DNA of 47,160 nt, taken from positions 1 to 47,160 of IMG/VR virus record IMGVR_UViG_3300020411_001166, one strand, 5' to 3'. This document shows positions 35,200 to 43,992 of this stretch, one piece after another. The notes beneath the pieces are model-generated. The model searched no databases and had not been told where the DNA came from. It saw only the letters and a list, made by a program, of their open reading frames with translations. This DNA comes from a virus. Position numbers and translations under genes: made by a program. Within the stretch, counting starts at the first letter, position 1, and every line of letters starts with the position of its first letter.

Positions 35200-35880
35200 T
35201 TACCTCCAATTTTTGGGGTCTGCCTTCTTATTAAAAATATCTTTCATTTTACGAATAAATAGTAGGCTTGCCTTTAAATTGGTTTTTCTTTTATCATTAT
35301 ATATTTTTTCGAATTTGGTAACTCTAACACTTGTATACAACTGAATATCAAAAACATATCCTTCATCACCAAAAACCTCAATATCAAACTGAATCCTTTT
35401 CGGACTACTATTATAATAAACTCCAATTTCATAAGAACCCACCTTTGTATATACTTCTGATTCTGTCTGACTATCTACCATATCTAATACTTCACAGGCT
35501 ACCCGTTCTGGTAAATCTTCCCATAAATCTGGTCTAAAATCAGTATGATAATGAATAATAAGGTTTGAAAGAATAAAATCATTATTTTCTAACATTATTC
35601 GTTTTATATAACTATTAGGGGAGTCTGAATAAAAATGATGGTATAAATCAGTATAGTCTGCTTCTTTCTTTAAAGGTTTTAACTTATATTCTTCTATAAC
35701 ATTGTTTACTTCGGGGTCTTTCATAATTTCATAATTTTTTTTCTGTTTTTGGAAAAAGTCAATATACTCCTTTAATCTTTTTTTACAAGGTTCATCATCT
35801 TCTACTGCTTTATTATCTTGAACTCTTAGTTGAGTCTTAGGCTTAATTAAAAGTTTATTTTTAATTATTGAAAACCACAT
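35200..35880 (-). CDS. Tagged tandem paralogue B, 226 aa
   Basis: Starts MWFSIIKNKLLIKPKTQLRV and ends KADPKNWR. The shared core DLPERVACEVLDMVDS is near residues 118-133. The middle differs from copies A and C in sequence but keeps a similar alternation of strands and helices. ATG after GTGATAGA-type spacing following copy A. Confidence 0.6.
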   Translation of the reverse strand: MWFSIIKNKLLIKPKTQLRVQDNKAVEDDEPCKKRLKEYIDFFQKQKKNYEIMKDPEVNNVIEEYKLKPLKKEADYTDLYHHFYSDSPNSYIKRIMLENNDFILSNLIIHYHTDFRPDLWEDLPERVACEVLDMVDSQTESEVYTKVGSYEIGVYYNSSPKRIQFDIEVFGDEGYVFDIQLYTSVRVTKFEKIYNDKRKTNLKASLLFIRKMKDIFNKKADPKNWR

Positions 35881-35884
35881 TCTA

Positions 35885-36583
35885 TCACTTCCAATTCCTA
35901 AAGTTTAATTTTCTATTTAATACTGAATGTAAAACGCGTGAATAAAAACCCGGCGCATTTTCCGAATCTGTATTATTAACTATTGAATGAACTATAGAAA
36001 CCCCAAATGATATTACTTCTAAACCAAAGTTAGTAATTCCCCTGCCTTTAGAATATATACTTACCATAAAGTGTCCACCTAAATTTCCCTCTTGAAAACG
36101 AAGGGGTAACTTTTCTATTGATATAACTACTTTATAACCATCAATAATTGGACTTGCAAAGTAGTGTTCTTTTTCTATGTTTTCTTCTAATTTATCTAAA
36201 ATCTTACAGACGGTTTTTTCTGGTAATTTTTCAAATGCTTCTTTATTAAATTTTATGGGAGAAAAGATAACTAAATGAGCCGATGAAAAGTCAATACTTT
36301 GGTCGCCAACAGATTCGCTATATTTTGTGGCTTTAACCCCTGTATGGGGTGTGGCCATTATAGGCCTATATTCGATTTTAAAATCCCATCCTTCATAAGA
36401 TTCTTTTAGTTCCTCATCATTAGTTATGTCGTAATTATTTTTTTGTCTTTCGACATAATCATAATATTCTTTTAATTTTTCTTTACACGGTTCGTTATCA
36501 TCTATCTCTTTATTATCTTGAACTCTTAATTGTGTTTTAGGCTTTACTAATAACCTATTTTTAACAATTGAAAACCAAGTCAT
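35885..36583 (-). CDS. Tagged tandem paralogue A, 232 aa
   Basis: Starts MTWFSIVKNRLLVKPKTQLR and ends LNFRNWK; core KLPEKTVCKILDKLEEN near residues 118-134. The first of three copies in transcription order. Its start overlaps the stop of a 20-aa ORF (ATGA). The conserved N-terminal 60 residues against a diverged body suggest a common delivery and docking part with variable business ends. Confidence 0.6.
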   Translation of the reverse strand: MTWFSIVKNRLLVKPKTQLRVQDNKEIDDNEPCKEKLKEYYDYVERQKNNYDITNDEELKESYEGWDFKIEYRPIMATPHTGVKATKYSESVGDQSIDFSSAHLVIFSPIKFNKEAFEKLPEKTVCKILDKLEENIEKEHYFASPIIDGYKVVISIEKLPLRFQEGNLGGHFMVSIYSKGRGITNFGLEVISFGVSIVHSIVNNTDSENAPGFYSRVLHSVLNRKLNFRNWK

Positions 36584-36642
36584 TTTTTCTCCTCAAATAA
36601 CTTTTCGTATTCTTCCAGCATCATTTCCCAATAATCGCACAT
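36580..36642 (-). CDS. 20-aa micro-ORF before paralogue A
   Basis: MCDYWEMMLEEYEKLFEEKK, ending in an ATGA overlap with the next gene. The upstream GTTGATTTGAA is a weak match to the usual site. It fills the only gap between two genes and may serve translational coupling. Confidence 0.35.
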   Translation of the reverse strand: MCDYWEMMLEEYEKLFEEKK

Positions 36643-36643
36643 T

Positions 36644-39022
36644 TCAAATCAACGGTCTATACATTGCTTTAATGTGATAAACCATATCTTCGGTAACTCC
36701 ATATTTTTTAGCAATAGATGAGAAACTATCTAATTCTTCTGTAATCCCTGTTATATCAGTAGCATTAATATCTTTATCATATTCTGATTTCATAATATCA
36801 ATTGTTTTATTTATTGAATCATAAGAGTCTATTTTACTGTTACTATAATATATTGGTTTGTGCATCATTTTTCTTATTTCATCATGTGCATCTAATATTT
36901 TATTTTTATATTCCGACAGTTCTATTTTTTCTCTATACTCTCTATGTAATTCTTGAAATTTTTTGTAGTCATCTTTTAAGTAAGCGTTTTTATTAAATTG
37001 ATACCTAAACGCAAATAAATATGTAATTAATTTATTATAACTTGTTCCTCTTGAATCTTTTTCTGCTAAGTCTAATATTTTATCTCCATCTAAAGTTTCA
37101 TCTTGAATTGTTATATCAGTATTTCTTTCTGCAACTCTTTTAATTTCTTTAGCAAAGAAAATTTTATCTTCTTCAATAGAATCTGGGAAAAAGTCATCTA
37201 ATATATCTAATAATTCTTCCGTAATATCAATTAAATTACGCAAAGTTATGTCTTGTGCATCAATTCTTGTTTCTCTATATTCATTAATTGTTTGTAGTTG
37301 GCTAGCAGTAATTAAAGACATATTTCTTTCAATATACATCTCCATTAGTTCTCTAGTAACTTTATCCGTTCCATGAATAGAAAACACCTTTAATTTTTCT
37401 TCTGTTAAAAATCTAGGCTTTTTTCTAAAAGTCATAACACCTTTACTCACAGGTTCTAAATAATATTTTTCAGCAGTTGCAAATAGTTCCGTAAAAGATT
37501 CAATAAATTGTCCTATTTCTCTTCTTTCTCCTTTAGAACCTATTGATAGTGCAGTATATTGAGTAGCGAATGGTTTTTGTTTATCAGTTAATTGTGTTGC
37601 GTCTGCTCCACCCGCAGTTTGTGAAGGGTCTGTTTTAATACCAATAGAAGTTTTAGTATCTCCTTCTAAAATATTATCAATCACATCAATTAATTCATAA
37701 TGAAATTCTTCAATAACAGGAAAATCTACTTTTGTTCTTTGTGTTTCATTTATTAAATTAGACGTTCTTTCAGTTAAAGGAATAAAATATTTGGTTCTTC
37801 TAAAATCAGATACTTGTTCTCTTATTTCTCCATGTTCTTCTATGATTTCTTCTAATATATTCAAATCGGTACTATCTATTCTAGAAAATCTTTCTTTTAA
37901 TTTATTAAACTCTTCTCGTAGTTCATTCCACGTTTCTCTTGATTGTCTATTTGTGATAACATTTCCTTTATTTGCTAAAACATATAACGGGTCTAAACTT
38001 TCTATTCTCTTTAAATCTTCTGAATTAACCCTCTCTAAAAACTCATCAGTTTGACTTTCTGTTCTTTCATAATACATTGAATCATCATCATAAACTTCAA
38101 GAACATCATCTTCAATTGCACCAAAAACATCTTGCATAGCAGTAACAAAAGTATCATAGGCTTTATTCTTAGTATCAAAAGTTTTAACATTAATGTTTCC
38201 TACAGGAACTACCCAATTCATACCATCCATTTTTTCATACAAATTTAATAATCTTTCTAGTTCTTTATCCAAATCTGTAAATCTTTGAGTTAATTCATAT
38301 TTTCCTTCTGACGTTTCTTTAAATGCAGTATCTTTTCTTGAAATATCTTCTTCAACGGCTTCCCAATTTTTAAGAACATCTTTAATATTTTCTTTTAATA
38401 CATCAAATAATTTATGATGTTCTTGATAGTAATTATATAAGGCACGTCTATCACTATTCAATTTAGGATTATATAAACCTACTATATCACCTTCATTAAA
38501 AGGGATTCCTATTCTATCTTCTTCACTAAGATTTAACTTAGTTAATATAGAAGTTAATCCTGAATCAAGGTCAGGGCGATTATTTTTTATAGTTTCTATT
38601 ATATTATTAAAAACATCCTTTTGGTTATAAACACTTTCTGATATTTCTATCTTATCAATGTTCAGTTTATTTTTTAACGTGCTTATTTTTAATTTGCTAT
38701 CATCATATAATATTAATTCTAATTGTTTTAGAACTTCTGAATCAGACATTTGCTGACCAAGTTTTCCCTTTAATGTCGTTAAGTATGCATTAATATATTC
38801 TTCTGAAAATCCTCTATTTTCTAATATACTTTTTATTCTATTAGCAATATTTCTATCTTCTTTAAAACTTGTTAGATGTAAGGATAGAATATGAGATTCG
38901 TCAAATTCAAGTTCATTAATGTCTTGTTTAAATTCTTCATATTGTTTTGTATCATAACCTTTATTTCTTCTAAAGGCATTTCTATTACGAATATAGTCTT
39001 TAACATCTTCTGCATTTACCAT
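36644..39022 (-). CDS. Large helical protein, 792 aa
   Basis: ATG after GGAGGGATAAAT. Almost entirely helical and charged, with coiled-coil stretches (ELERLLNLYEKMDGMNW, later NKLKERFSRID). It lacks the N-terminal tag. No catalytic motif. Placed between a tagged large protein and the tagged triplicates, it is probably a virion-internal or ejection protein. Phage ejection complexes often contain two or three large helical proteins in a row. Confidence 0.55.
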   Translation of the reverse strand: MVNAEDVKDYIRNRNAFRRNKGYDTKQYEEFKQDINELEFDESHILSLHLTSFKEDRNIANRIKSILENRGFSEEYINAYLTTLKGKLGQQMSDSEVLKQLELILYDDSKLKISTLKNKLNIDKIEISESVYNQKDVFNNIIETIKNNRPDLDSGLTSILTKLNLSEEDRIGIPFNEGDIVGLYNPKLNSDRRALYNYYQEHHKLFDVLKENIKDVLKNWEAVEEDISRKDTAFKETSEGKYELTQRFTDLDKELERLLNLYEKMDGMNWVVPVGNINVKTFDTKNKAYDTFVTAMQDVFGAIEDDVLEVYDDDSMYYERTESQTDEFLERVNSEDLKRIESLDPLYVLANKGNVITNRQSRETWNELREEFNKLKERFSRIDSTDLNILEEIIEEHGEIREQVSDFRRTKYFIPLTERTSNLINETQRTKVDFPVIEEFHYELIDVIDNILEGDTKTSIGIKTDPSQTAGGADATQLTDKQKPFATQYTALSIGSKGERREIGQFIESFTELFATAEKYYLEPVSKGVMTFRKKPRFLTEEKLKVFSIHGTDKVTRELMEMYIERNMSLITASQLQTINEYRETRIDAQDITLRNLIDITEELLDILDDFFPDSIEEDKIFFAKEIKRVAERNTDITIQDETLDGDKILDLAEKDSRGTSYNKLITYLFAFRYQFNKNAYLKDDYKKFQELHREYREKIELSEYKNKILDAHDEIRKMMHKPIYYSNSKIDSYDSINKTIDIMKSEYDKDINATDITGITEELDSFSSIAKKYGVTEDMVYHIKAMYRPLI

Positions 39023-39024
39023 AT

Positions 39025-40980
39025 TTATCCCTCCACAATCAATTGATTCTTTCTAAGGTTTTGAATAATATTTACACCCCTTCCAGAAGTAATTAGTTTT
39101 TGATAATCTACAGGGTTATCTAAAATATCTTGAATTTTATTTGCAATCGGTTCTTTCATTGAATCCATAATTGCTACATAATTTTCTTTTGCATAGTTAA
39201 TTATATTTTGTAAATTTTCTTTTTCTTCATCAGAAAACTCACCATCATCATTTAATGGTGTTCTCCAATAAGAAATTAATTGTCTTTTAAATCCGGTTTT
39301 TGCATAAAGCATATCAATATAATACAAATAGTAAAATATATTTGCTAAATTAATTTCATTATATTCAGGAACATAATTTGTTTTTAATTTCTTAAGTTCT
39401 AATAATTCATCTATTTCTTCTTGTTCTGAAATTTCTATTTTAACTTCTTCTTCTTTCATTCTTAAATTTCTGAATAGATTAACAAACTCAGTTTGGTCTG
39501 CAGTATTAACTCCTTTAATTGGTTTAAATTTTAATTTACCTCTTGCATCAACAAAAATATTATCAATATCTACCTTTTCTAATATTGGTATTATTTTATC
39601 TCTTATAGTTTCACCATCAATTTCTTTTTGGTAAAATTCTTCTAAAGCACTTTGTATTGTTTCTTCTGGTTCTACTTCATTTTCATCAAAACCTTCTGAT
39701 ATAAAACCTGAAATTAATTCTTTTTCTTCTTCAGTAAATGTAGGTATTGGTGTAGAATAATAATCTATTAATTTTCGTATTTGTTTAGAATATTCTTTTT
39801 GGGCCGAATTAATAAATCTACTATAATCTGTAGAATCATTGTATTCGTCTATTAAGTCTTGAAGTTCATCATCATCAATTACGTCTGGTTTTTCTATTTG
39901 GCCTTCCATTAACATTCTCAAACTAACAGGCAAAAATCTAACCTTTTGTTGTTCTTGTCCAATCTGTAAAATGGTAGATATATCTAATCTACTACTTCCT
40001 AATAATGCTCTTAATGTTGGATGAAGCATTGATGTTCCTCTAACAGTCAATAATTTATCTCTCGCTACAGTAGTGGCAGTTCCACTTTTAATTGTAGGAA
40101 TGGGAACAAACTTATTTGATTTTTTATATTGGTCACCAGCAATAATAGTAAGATATCGAGTAACATCTAAATTATTATTAATGTTTGGTTTATACTTTTG
40201 AATGTCTTTGGGTAGTCTATCAATTGTACTATCTTCAATATCTAAATTATATAATTTTAACAAATAAGATTTGATTGCCTTTCCTTCTTTGCTAGTTTCT
40301 AAATAAAATATTGGAGGTATGTTATCTAAATCTTCTTTATCTCGATTTGTTATCATACCTGCTAAATATGAATCAATATTTTTAAAGGACTCATATTCCA
40401 TTGCTTCAGGATATACTATCTTTTCTCCTTCGACTTTTAATTCTTTAGAAGAAAGATAAGAATTTAATTTTTCACGTTGCTCATCTGTGATTTCTTTTGT
40501 TATTGTTCTTGAATAGTCTGTTAAATTTACACCAAATAATTTTTTATTTGTTATAAATTTAGAAATGATTTCGTCTTTTTTGTTAAGTAGTGCGTTCTTT
40601 TTTTCTTGTCTTGTATTGCTAGACCATTTCCTCTCTTCTCCAACATAATTAATCAATGCTTCTTCATCTGATTCATTAACTATTTTTTCTAATATGTTAG
40701 TTACAGATAAATCTTTTCTTGACCTTTTTTCCTTTTCTTTTTCAATTAAAAATTCATAAAGTTTAGCACCCGCTTGAACCATCTCATTAGTTTTTGCTTT
40801 AAGTTCTGGAGAAATATTACCTTCTGATATATCCTTTGCTTTATTACGCATAGCAACAATGTTTGTTGTGTCTTTTTCGTAATGGTCTATGATATTATCT
40901 ACTGCGCCCGAAAATAAATTCAATTCTAAGTTATCCACTATGCTAAGTGGCGACTTAGATTTTAATGCTTCAAACCACAT
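39025..40980 (-). CDS. Large tagged helical protein, 651 aa
   Basis: I start it at ATG 40980 (AAGGGATTCAG upstream), giving the tag MWFEALKSKSPLS; a longer start would overlap the previous gene by 65 bases. Helical throughout, with a more ordered middle segment (TSMLHPTLRALLGSSRLDIS, about residues 322-341) and a C-terminal NIFYYLYYIDMLYAK stretch. Likely internal virion protein. No known family. Confidence 0.6.
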   Translation of the reverse strand: MWFEALKSKSPLSIVDNLELNLFSGAVDNIIDHYEKDTTNIVAMRNKAKDISEGNISPELKAKTNEMVQAGAKLYEFLIEKEKEKRSRKDLSVTNILEKIVNESDEEALINYVGEERKWSSNTRQEKKNALLNKKDEIISKFITNKKLFGVNLTDYSRTITKEITDEQREKLNSYLSSKELKVEGEKIVYPEAMEYESFKNIDSYLAGMITNRDKEDLDNIPPIFYLETSKEGKAIKSYLLKLYNLDIEDSTIDRLPKDIQKYKPNINNNLDVTRYLTIIAGDQYKKSNKFVPIPTIKSGTATTVARDKLLTVRGTSMLHPTLRALLGSSRLDISTILQIGQEQQKVRFLPVSLRMLMEGQIEKPDVIDDDELQDLIDEYNDSTDYSRFINSAQKEYSKQIRKLIDYYSTPIPTFTEEEKELISGFISEGFDENEVEPEETIQSALEEFYQKEIDGETIRDKIIPILEKVDIDNIFVDARGKLKFKPIKGVNTADQTEFVNLFRNLRMKEEEVKIEISEQEEIDELLELKKLKTNYVPEYNEINLANIFYYLYYIDMLYAKTGFKRQLISYWRTPLNDDGEFSDEEKENLQNIINYAKENYVAIMDSMKEPIANKIQDILDNPVDYQKLITSGRGVNIIQNLRKNQLIVEG

Positions 40981-41308
40981 CTGAATCCCTTTGTAATTTA
41001 TTCCACCAAGTTTGTGAAGATTTATCTCTACCATCTTTAAGTAGTTTAATTAAATTACCTAATCTTTCTTTTTTCTGTGGGTCTATTAACGAAGGAAGTG
41101 TATGTAATGCTACAGACATTGAATTTGTTTCTTCTTGTGATTCTAAAAGTCTATCAGCCAAAGGAACTAAAGTAAGTTTATTTGCTTCCCTTTCTGGCGG
41201 ATTTCTTTCTAAATCTGATACCATTTCATCAAAGCCCATATCTCTTAGGTCTTCAATGATATTTATATAGTCCATCGAATAATCTCTCATCTTAACAATT
41301 TTACTCAT
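40970..41308 (-). CDS. Unknown helical protein, 112 aa
   Basis: ATG with AAGGAG eight bases upstream, overlapping the previous micro-ORF stop (ATGA). Acidic to neutral helices; the end, SSQTWWNKLQRDSDVV, resembles the tag of the 52-aa protein (TWWDIIK), and may be a C-terminal version. No family recognised. Confidence 0.5.
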   Translation of the reverse strand: MSKIVKMRDYSMDYINIIEDLRDMGFDEMVSDLERNPPEREANKLTLVPLADRLLESQEETNSMSVALHTLPSLIDPQKKERLGNLIKLLKDGRDKSSQTWWNKLQRDSDVV

Positions 41309-41433
41309 TCATCCATCTCCTTAAACAATTCGTCTAAAAACTTCATCATCATTTTACAAGTTGATTCTGGTCTTGTATTCATATTATCACTTCTCAATTC
41401 TGTACTCCAATACCAAGCATATCCTATACTCAT
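41305..41433 (-). CDS. 42-aa micro-protein
   Basis: Starts MSIGYAWYWSTELRSDN after AGGAGAAATAATA and ends KFLDELFKEMDE, with ATGA overlap to the next gene. An internal ATG 51 bases later also has a good GTGAT site, so a 25-aa product is the alternative. The SIGYAWYW start recalls the micro-ORF at 16.9 kb. Confidence 0.45.
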   Translation of the reverse strand: MSIGYAWYWSTELRSDNMNTRPESTCKMMMKFLDELFKEMDE

Positions 41434-41444
41434 TATTATTTCTC

Positions 41445-41675
41445 CTACCTATTGTCTTGTTCCCATCCTGACTCTTGATTTTGTAAGAAAGGTTCTCTTA
41501 TATCTTCTATAAATTCTAACATTGCATCCAAATTAACAAAATCCTCAAAGTATTCTTGTAAATCATTCTCATTGATGGCATTCTGTATTTCCTGAACTTG
41601 ATTATGCAAATGCTCTAGTTTCTCATACATATTCAAATCTGTATTTACAGACTTTACGATGTTTTTCCAAGTCAT
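41445..41675 (-). CDS. Tagged acidic helical protein, 76 aa
   Basis: Begins MTWKNIVKSVNTD, then acidic helices (LHNQVQEIQNAINEN) of coiled-coil character. ATG overlaps the stop of the terminase small subunit gene. The tag suggests head packaging; otherwise unknown. Confidence 0.55.
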   Translation of the reverse strand: MTWKNIVKSVNTDLNMYEKLEHLHNQVQEIQNAINENDLQEYFEDFVNLDAMLEFIEDIREPFLQNQESGWEQDNR

Positions 41676-42328
41676 TGTAATTTCTCCTCCATTTTACTTC
41701 TAACATCTAACCAAACTTCTGGATGATTTTGTGCTAATACCTCTTGAACAATTTGCATTTGTGCAACAATAATTGTATCTTGTCTTTTATGAACAAGTTT
41801 TCCTTTGAACTCCATTAAATATCTAAGACTCTCTCTAACTTCTTTTGCTAATTTTGTTAAACTATCTATGTATTTTGGATTCATTTCATCTTGGTCGAAT
41901 AATTCGTCTATTTTAATTTCAAGCCTTGAGATATTTTTCGATAGGGTTTCTATTTCGTCTATTTCTTTTTTGGCTATTAGGGTTGCGGCAGACTTCTGAA
42001 CTAAGGGCTGAAGATGTTTAGTCATGTGCCTCTTTACTTGTGATTCCGAACATTCAAGCATACCTGCAACCGCATTAGGAGTTATCTTTCCTGTTGATAA
42101 ATTTTCTTCTAACATAGTTCTTATTTCAGATGTACAAATTTTACATTGAGGATTAGATGAATCATAATAATCTCCCATATGATTTCTTAAATGTTTAGCA
42201 GTAGTTCCACTTGACCAGCCCTTTTGTTTATCTAACATATCAGGAGATATTTCTAAAGTTTCTAATTGAGATTCTAAAGTATCTCTTTCATCATCCATAC
42301 AAAGTTTACATCTTCTTCTAGTTACCAT
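41672..42328 (-). CDS. Probable terminase small subunit with two zinc fingers
   Basis: 218 aa. Two repeats of a CxxC...HxxxH finger: C7, C10, H46, H50 and C62, C65, H101, H105, each around a helix-turn-helix (KITPNAVAGMLECSESQVKR in the second). Then a long helical segment (about 120-175) and a short C-terminal helix. DNA-binding start, coiled-coil oligomerisation middle and short C-terminal part match small terminases that recognise viral DNA. The large subunit lies 9 kb downstream with many genes between, which is unusual. A transcription regulator is the alternative. Confidence 0.6.
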   Translation of the reverse strand: MVTRRRCKLCMDDERDTLESQLETLEISPDMLDKQKGWSSGTTAKHLRNHMGDYYDSSNPQCKICTSEIRTMLEENLSTGKITPNAVAGMLECSESQVKRHMTKHLQPLVQKSAATLIAKKEIDEIETLSKNISRLEIKIDELFDQDEMNPKYIDSLTKLAKEVRESLRYLMEFKGKLVHKRQDTIIVAQMQIVQEVLAQNHPEVWLDVRSKMEEKLQ

Positions 42329-43525
42329 TTAATTCACCTTTAATATTTCATTCCAAGATTTCTTAAATCCTTTCTTGTCTGTTTTCTTTGTAGTTTTCTT
42401 TGGAGTTTCTTGTGTAAATTCGGTTAAGTAAATTGGCCCTTTAGCCGACCTTCTCCTACATTTACCTGTTTCCATTGCTAAGTTCTTAACCATAGTTCTA
42501 GTTATGTTTAATGTATATCCTTTAACATCACCTAATGGTGCTTCTTCATCTAATGATTCTTCATCTAAGCCAAATAATCTTTCTACTGCTTTTCCTTCAA
42601 TACTTTTAGGTTGAACTATAAAACTAAATTTATTTTGTAATAACCTTTGAACATAATCATCTCTAAAGTTTCCTGTTTTTTGATTTACAAATTCTGCATT
42701 TTTAGGATTAGATACTGCGTCATTAAAGAAGTCTTTTACTTGCGGTAAACTGTTCATTATATCATTAGCAAGACCGCCTCTTGGAATACCCCTTAAAGTA
42801 ACTTCAACAGATAACTCTCCATCATCTAATTTCTTTTTAGTTGATTTTAAAATCACAACTAATCCTTTCTTTATATCATCTCCTGTTTCATCATCACCAG
42901 AATAAAATGCTTGCCAAAGTGGTGGTTTTGCTTGATTTTTTTCTGTACTATAATAGGTCTTATTAGGAGATATTGTTTCTCTATATTTATCATTATCTTT
43001 AACTCTTGCTTTTAAGTTTCTATATTCAACATAATCTTCTGTACGATAATGTCCATAAACTGTTGTTACATCTTCTTCTTCATCATATACTGCAGTATCG
43101 GGGTCTACTGCATCCATATCAGGAACATTAAAAACAATATTTCTAGGATTTGCTCCAGATTTTTCCATCTGTTCTAATCTTTCTAATATGTCTGTTAGTT
43201 CCATATCTACTTCAGCATCAACTATTTCTGAAGTATTTGGGTCTAATTGTTTATCTAAGAAATTAATAATATCTTTTCCATTTTCCATTGGTTTAAATGT
43301 TAATGAAGATTCTGGCCTTTGCATTTCTGGAACGCCATGATTTTTAACGGCTTGTAATAAATTACCAATATTCTTAACTCCCATTTCAGGCCCGGTCATA
43401 CTTTTACAATCTTCTTTCCATTTTTTATAGTCTTTAGTAACATCAGAAAAATCTAATGTTTGAGTAATAGTATGGCCGTTAATCTTCCCTACTCTTTGGT
43501 TTTTTCTTGTGTCTTTTTTTACCAT
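42329..43525 (-). CDS. Unknown protein with tag-like C-terminus, 398 aa
   Basis: I choose ATG 43525, with GGAGGT at correct spacing, rather than an ATG 63 bases upstream. The middle is acidic with beta and helix content (VTLRGIPRGGLANDIMNSLP); the last 40 residues are Lys/Thr-rich and end KKSWNEILKVN. That ending matches the N-terminal tag (compare MSWEDILK). It could be a capsid-targeted cargo with a C-terminal address. Lies next to the small terminase. No family recognised. Confidence 0.55.
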   Translation of the reverse strand: MVKKDTRKNQRVGKINGHTITQTLDFSDVTKDYKKWKEDCKSMTGPEMGVKNIGNLLQAVKNHGVPEMQRPESSLTFKPMENGKDIINFLDKQLDPNTSEIVDAEVDMELTDILERLEQMEKSGANPRNIVFNVPDMDAVDPDTAVYDEEEDVTTVYGHYRTEDYVEYRNLKARVKDNDKYRETISPNKTYYSTEKNQAKPPLWQAFYSGDDETGDDIKKGLVVILKSTKKKLDDGELSVEVTLRGIPRGGLANDIMNSLPQVKDFFNDAVSNPKNAEFVNQKTGNFRDDYVQRLLQNKFSFIVQPKSIEGKAVERLFGLDEESLDEEAPLGDVKGYTLNITRTMVKNLAMETGKCRRRSAKGPIYLTEFTQETPKKTTKKTDKKGFKKSWNEILKVN

Positions 43526-43637
43526 TCTTTTTACCTCCATATTTAATATTGAATAACGCTGATTGATTTCCTGTTCCGTGTCCACCAAATGCTACAGGGC
43601 CACCCTCTTTAATAATATCCCACCAAGTTATTTTCAA
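43479..43637 (-). CDS. Tagged 52-aa basic protein with TTG start
   Basis: TTG at 43637 overlaps the previous stop (TTGA) after GGAGGGG. The product reads MKITWWDIIKEGGPVAFGGH, then a Gly-rich stretch and a Lys-rich tail (KKNGKKRHKKKPKSRED). It overlaps the 398-aa gene by 47 bases in another frame and contains that gene's ribosome binding site. The tag match in an otherwise empty gap makes it credible. Likely a small packaged DNA-binding peptide. Confidence 0.6.
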   Translation of the reverse strand: MKITWWDIIKEGGPVAFGGHGTGNQSALFNIKYGGKKNGKKRHKKKPKSRED

Positions 43638-43987
43638 CCCCTCCTTCTTTTGTAATTTTTACACGCAGAACAAGTTGGCCTACATCTTTGTTTAGTTCCT
43701 TTAGAAGCATCTTTTCTTCCACATGGTTTTGTGCCTTTTTTATCGTCTTCACAAGATTGGCATGAAACCCAACCTTTTCCTTTATTTCTTTTATACCAAC
43801 CATGTAATCCTTGTTTTTCTTCTAAATCAAATTGTCCTTTCTTTACAGAATTTCCCCAATTCTTTGCCCCTACCTTTCTACATTGAACTAATGCGCCAGA
43901 AGCATAAGCAGAAGGCCACTTTTTATATCTTGATTTTACTTTATGGTAACAAGCATCTTTCTTTTTCTTGACTTCTTCAAACCACAT
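43634..43987 (-). CDS. Tagged Cys/Lys-rich DUF5872-type protein
   Basis: 117 aa from ATG 43987, with GGGGTGAAT upstream (a GTG nine bases earlier overlaps that site). Tag MWFEEVKKKK, then SRYKKWPSAYASGALVQCRK, a signature I know from small basic proteins of marine phages and large algal viruses (DUF5872, from memory). The C-terminal half has paired cysteines (VSCQSCEDD, PTCSACKNY) suggesting zinc. Very basic, so nucleic-acid binding is likely. Confidence 0.65.
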   Translation of the reverse strand: MWFEEVKKKKDACYHKVKSRYKKWPSAYASGALVQCRKVGAKNWGNSVKKGQFDLEEKQGLHGWYKRNKGKGWVSCQSCEDDKKGTKPCGRKDASKGTKQRCRPTCSACKNYKRRRG

Positions 43988-43992
43988 CTTAT

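Noticed and set aside
43609-43803. Minus-strand frame of 64 codons overlapping the DUF5872-type gene
   Set aside because: Out of frame with the Cys-rich gene that has a recognisable family signature; no start signal.
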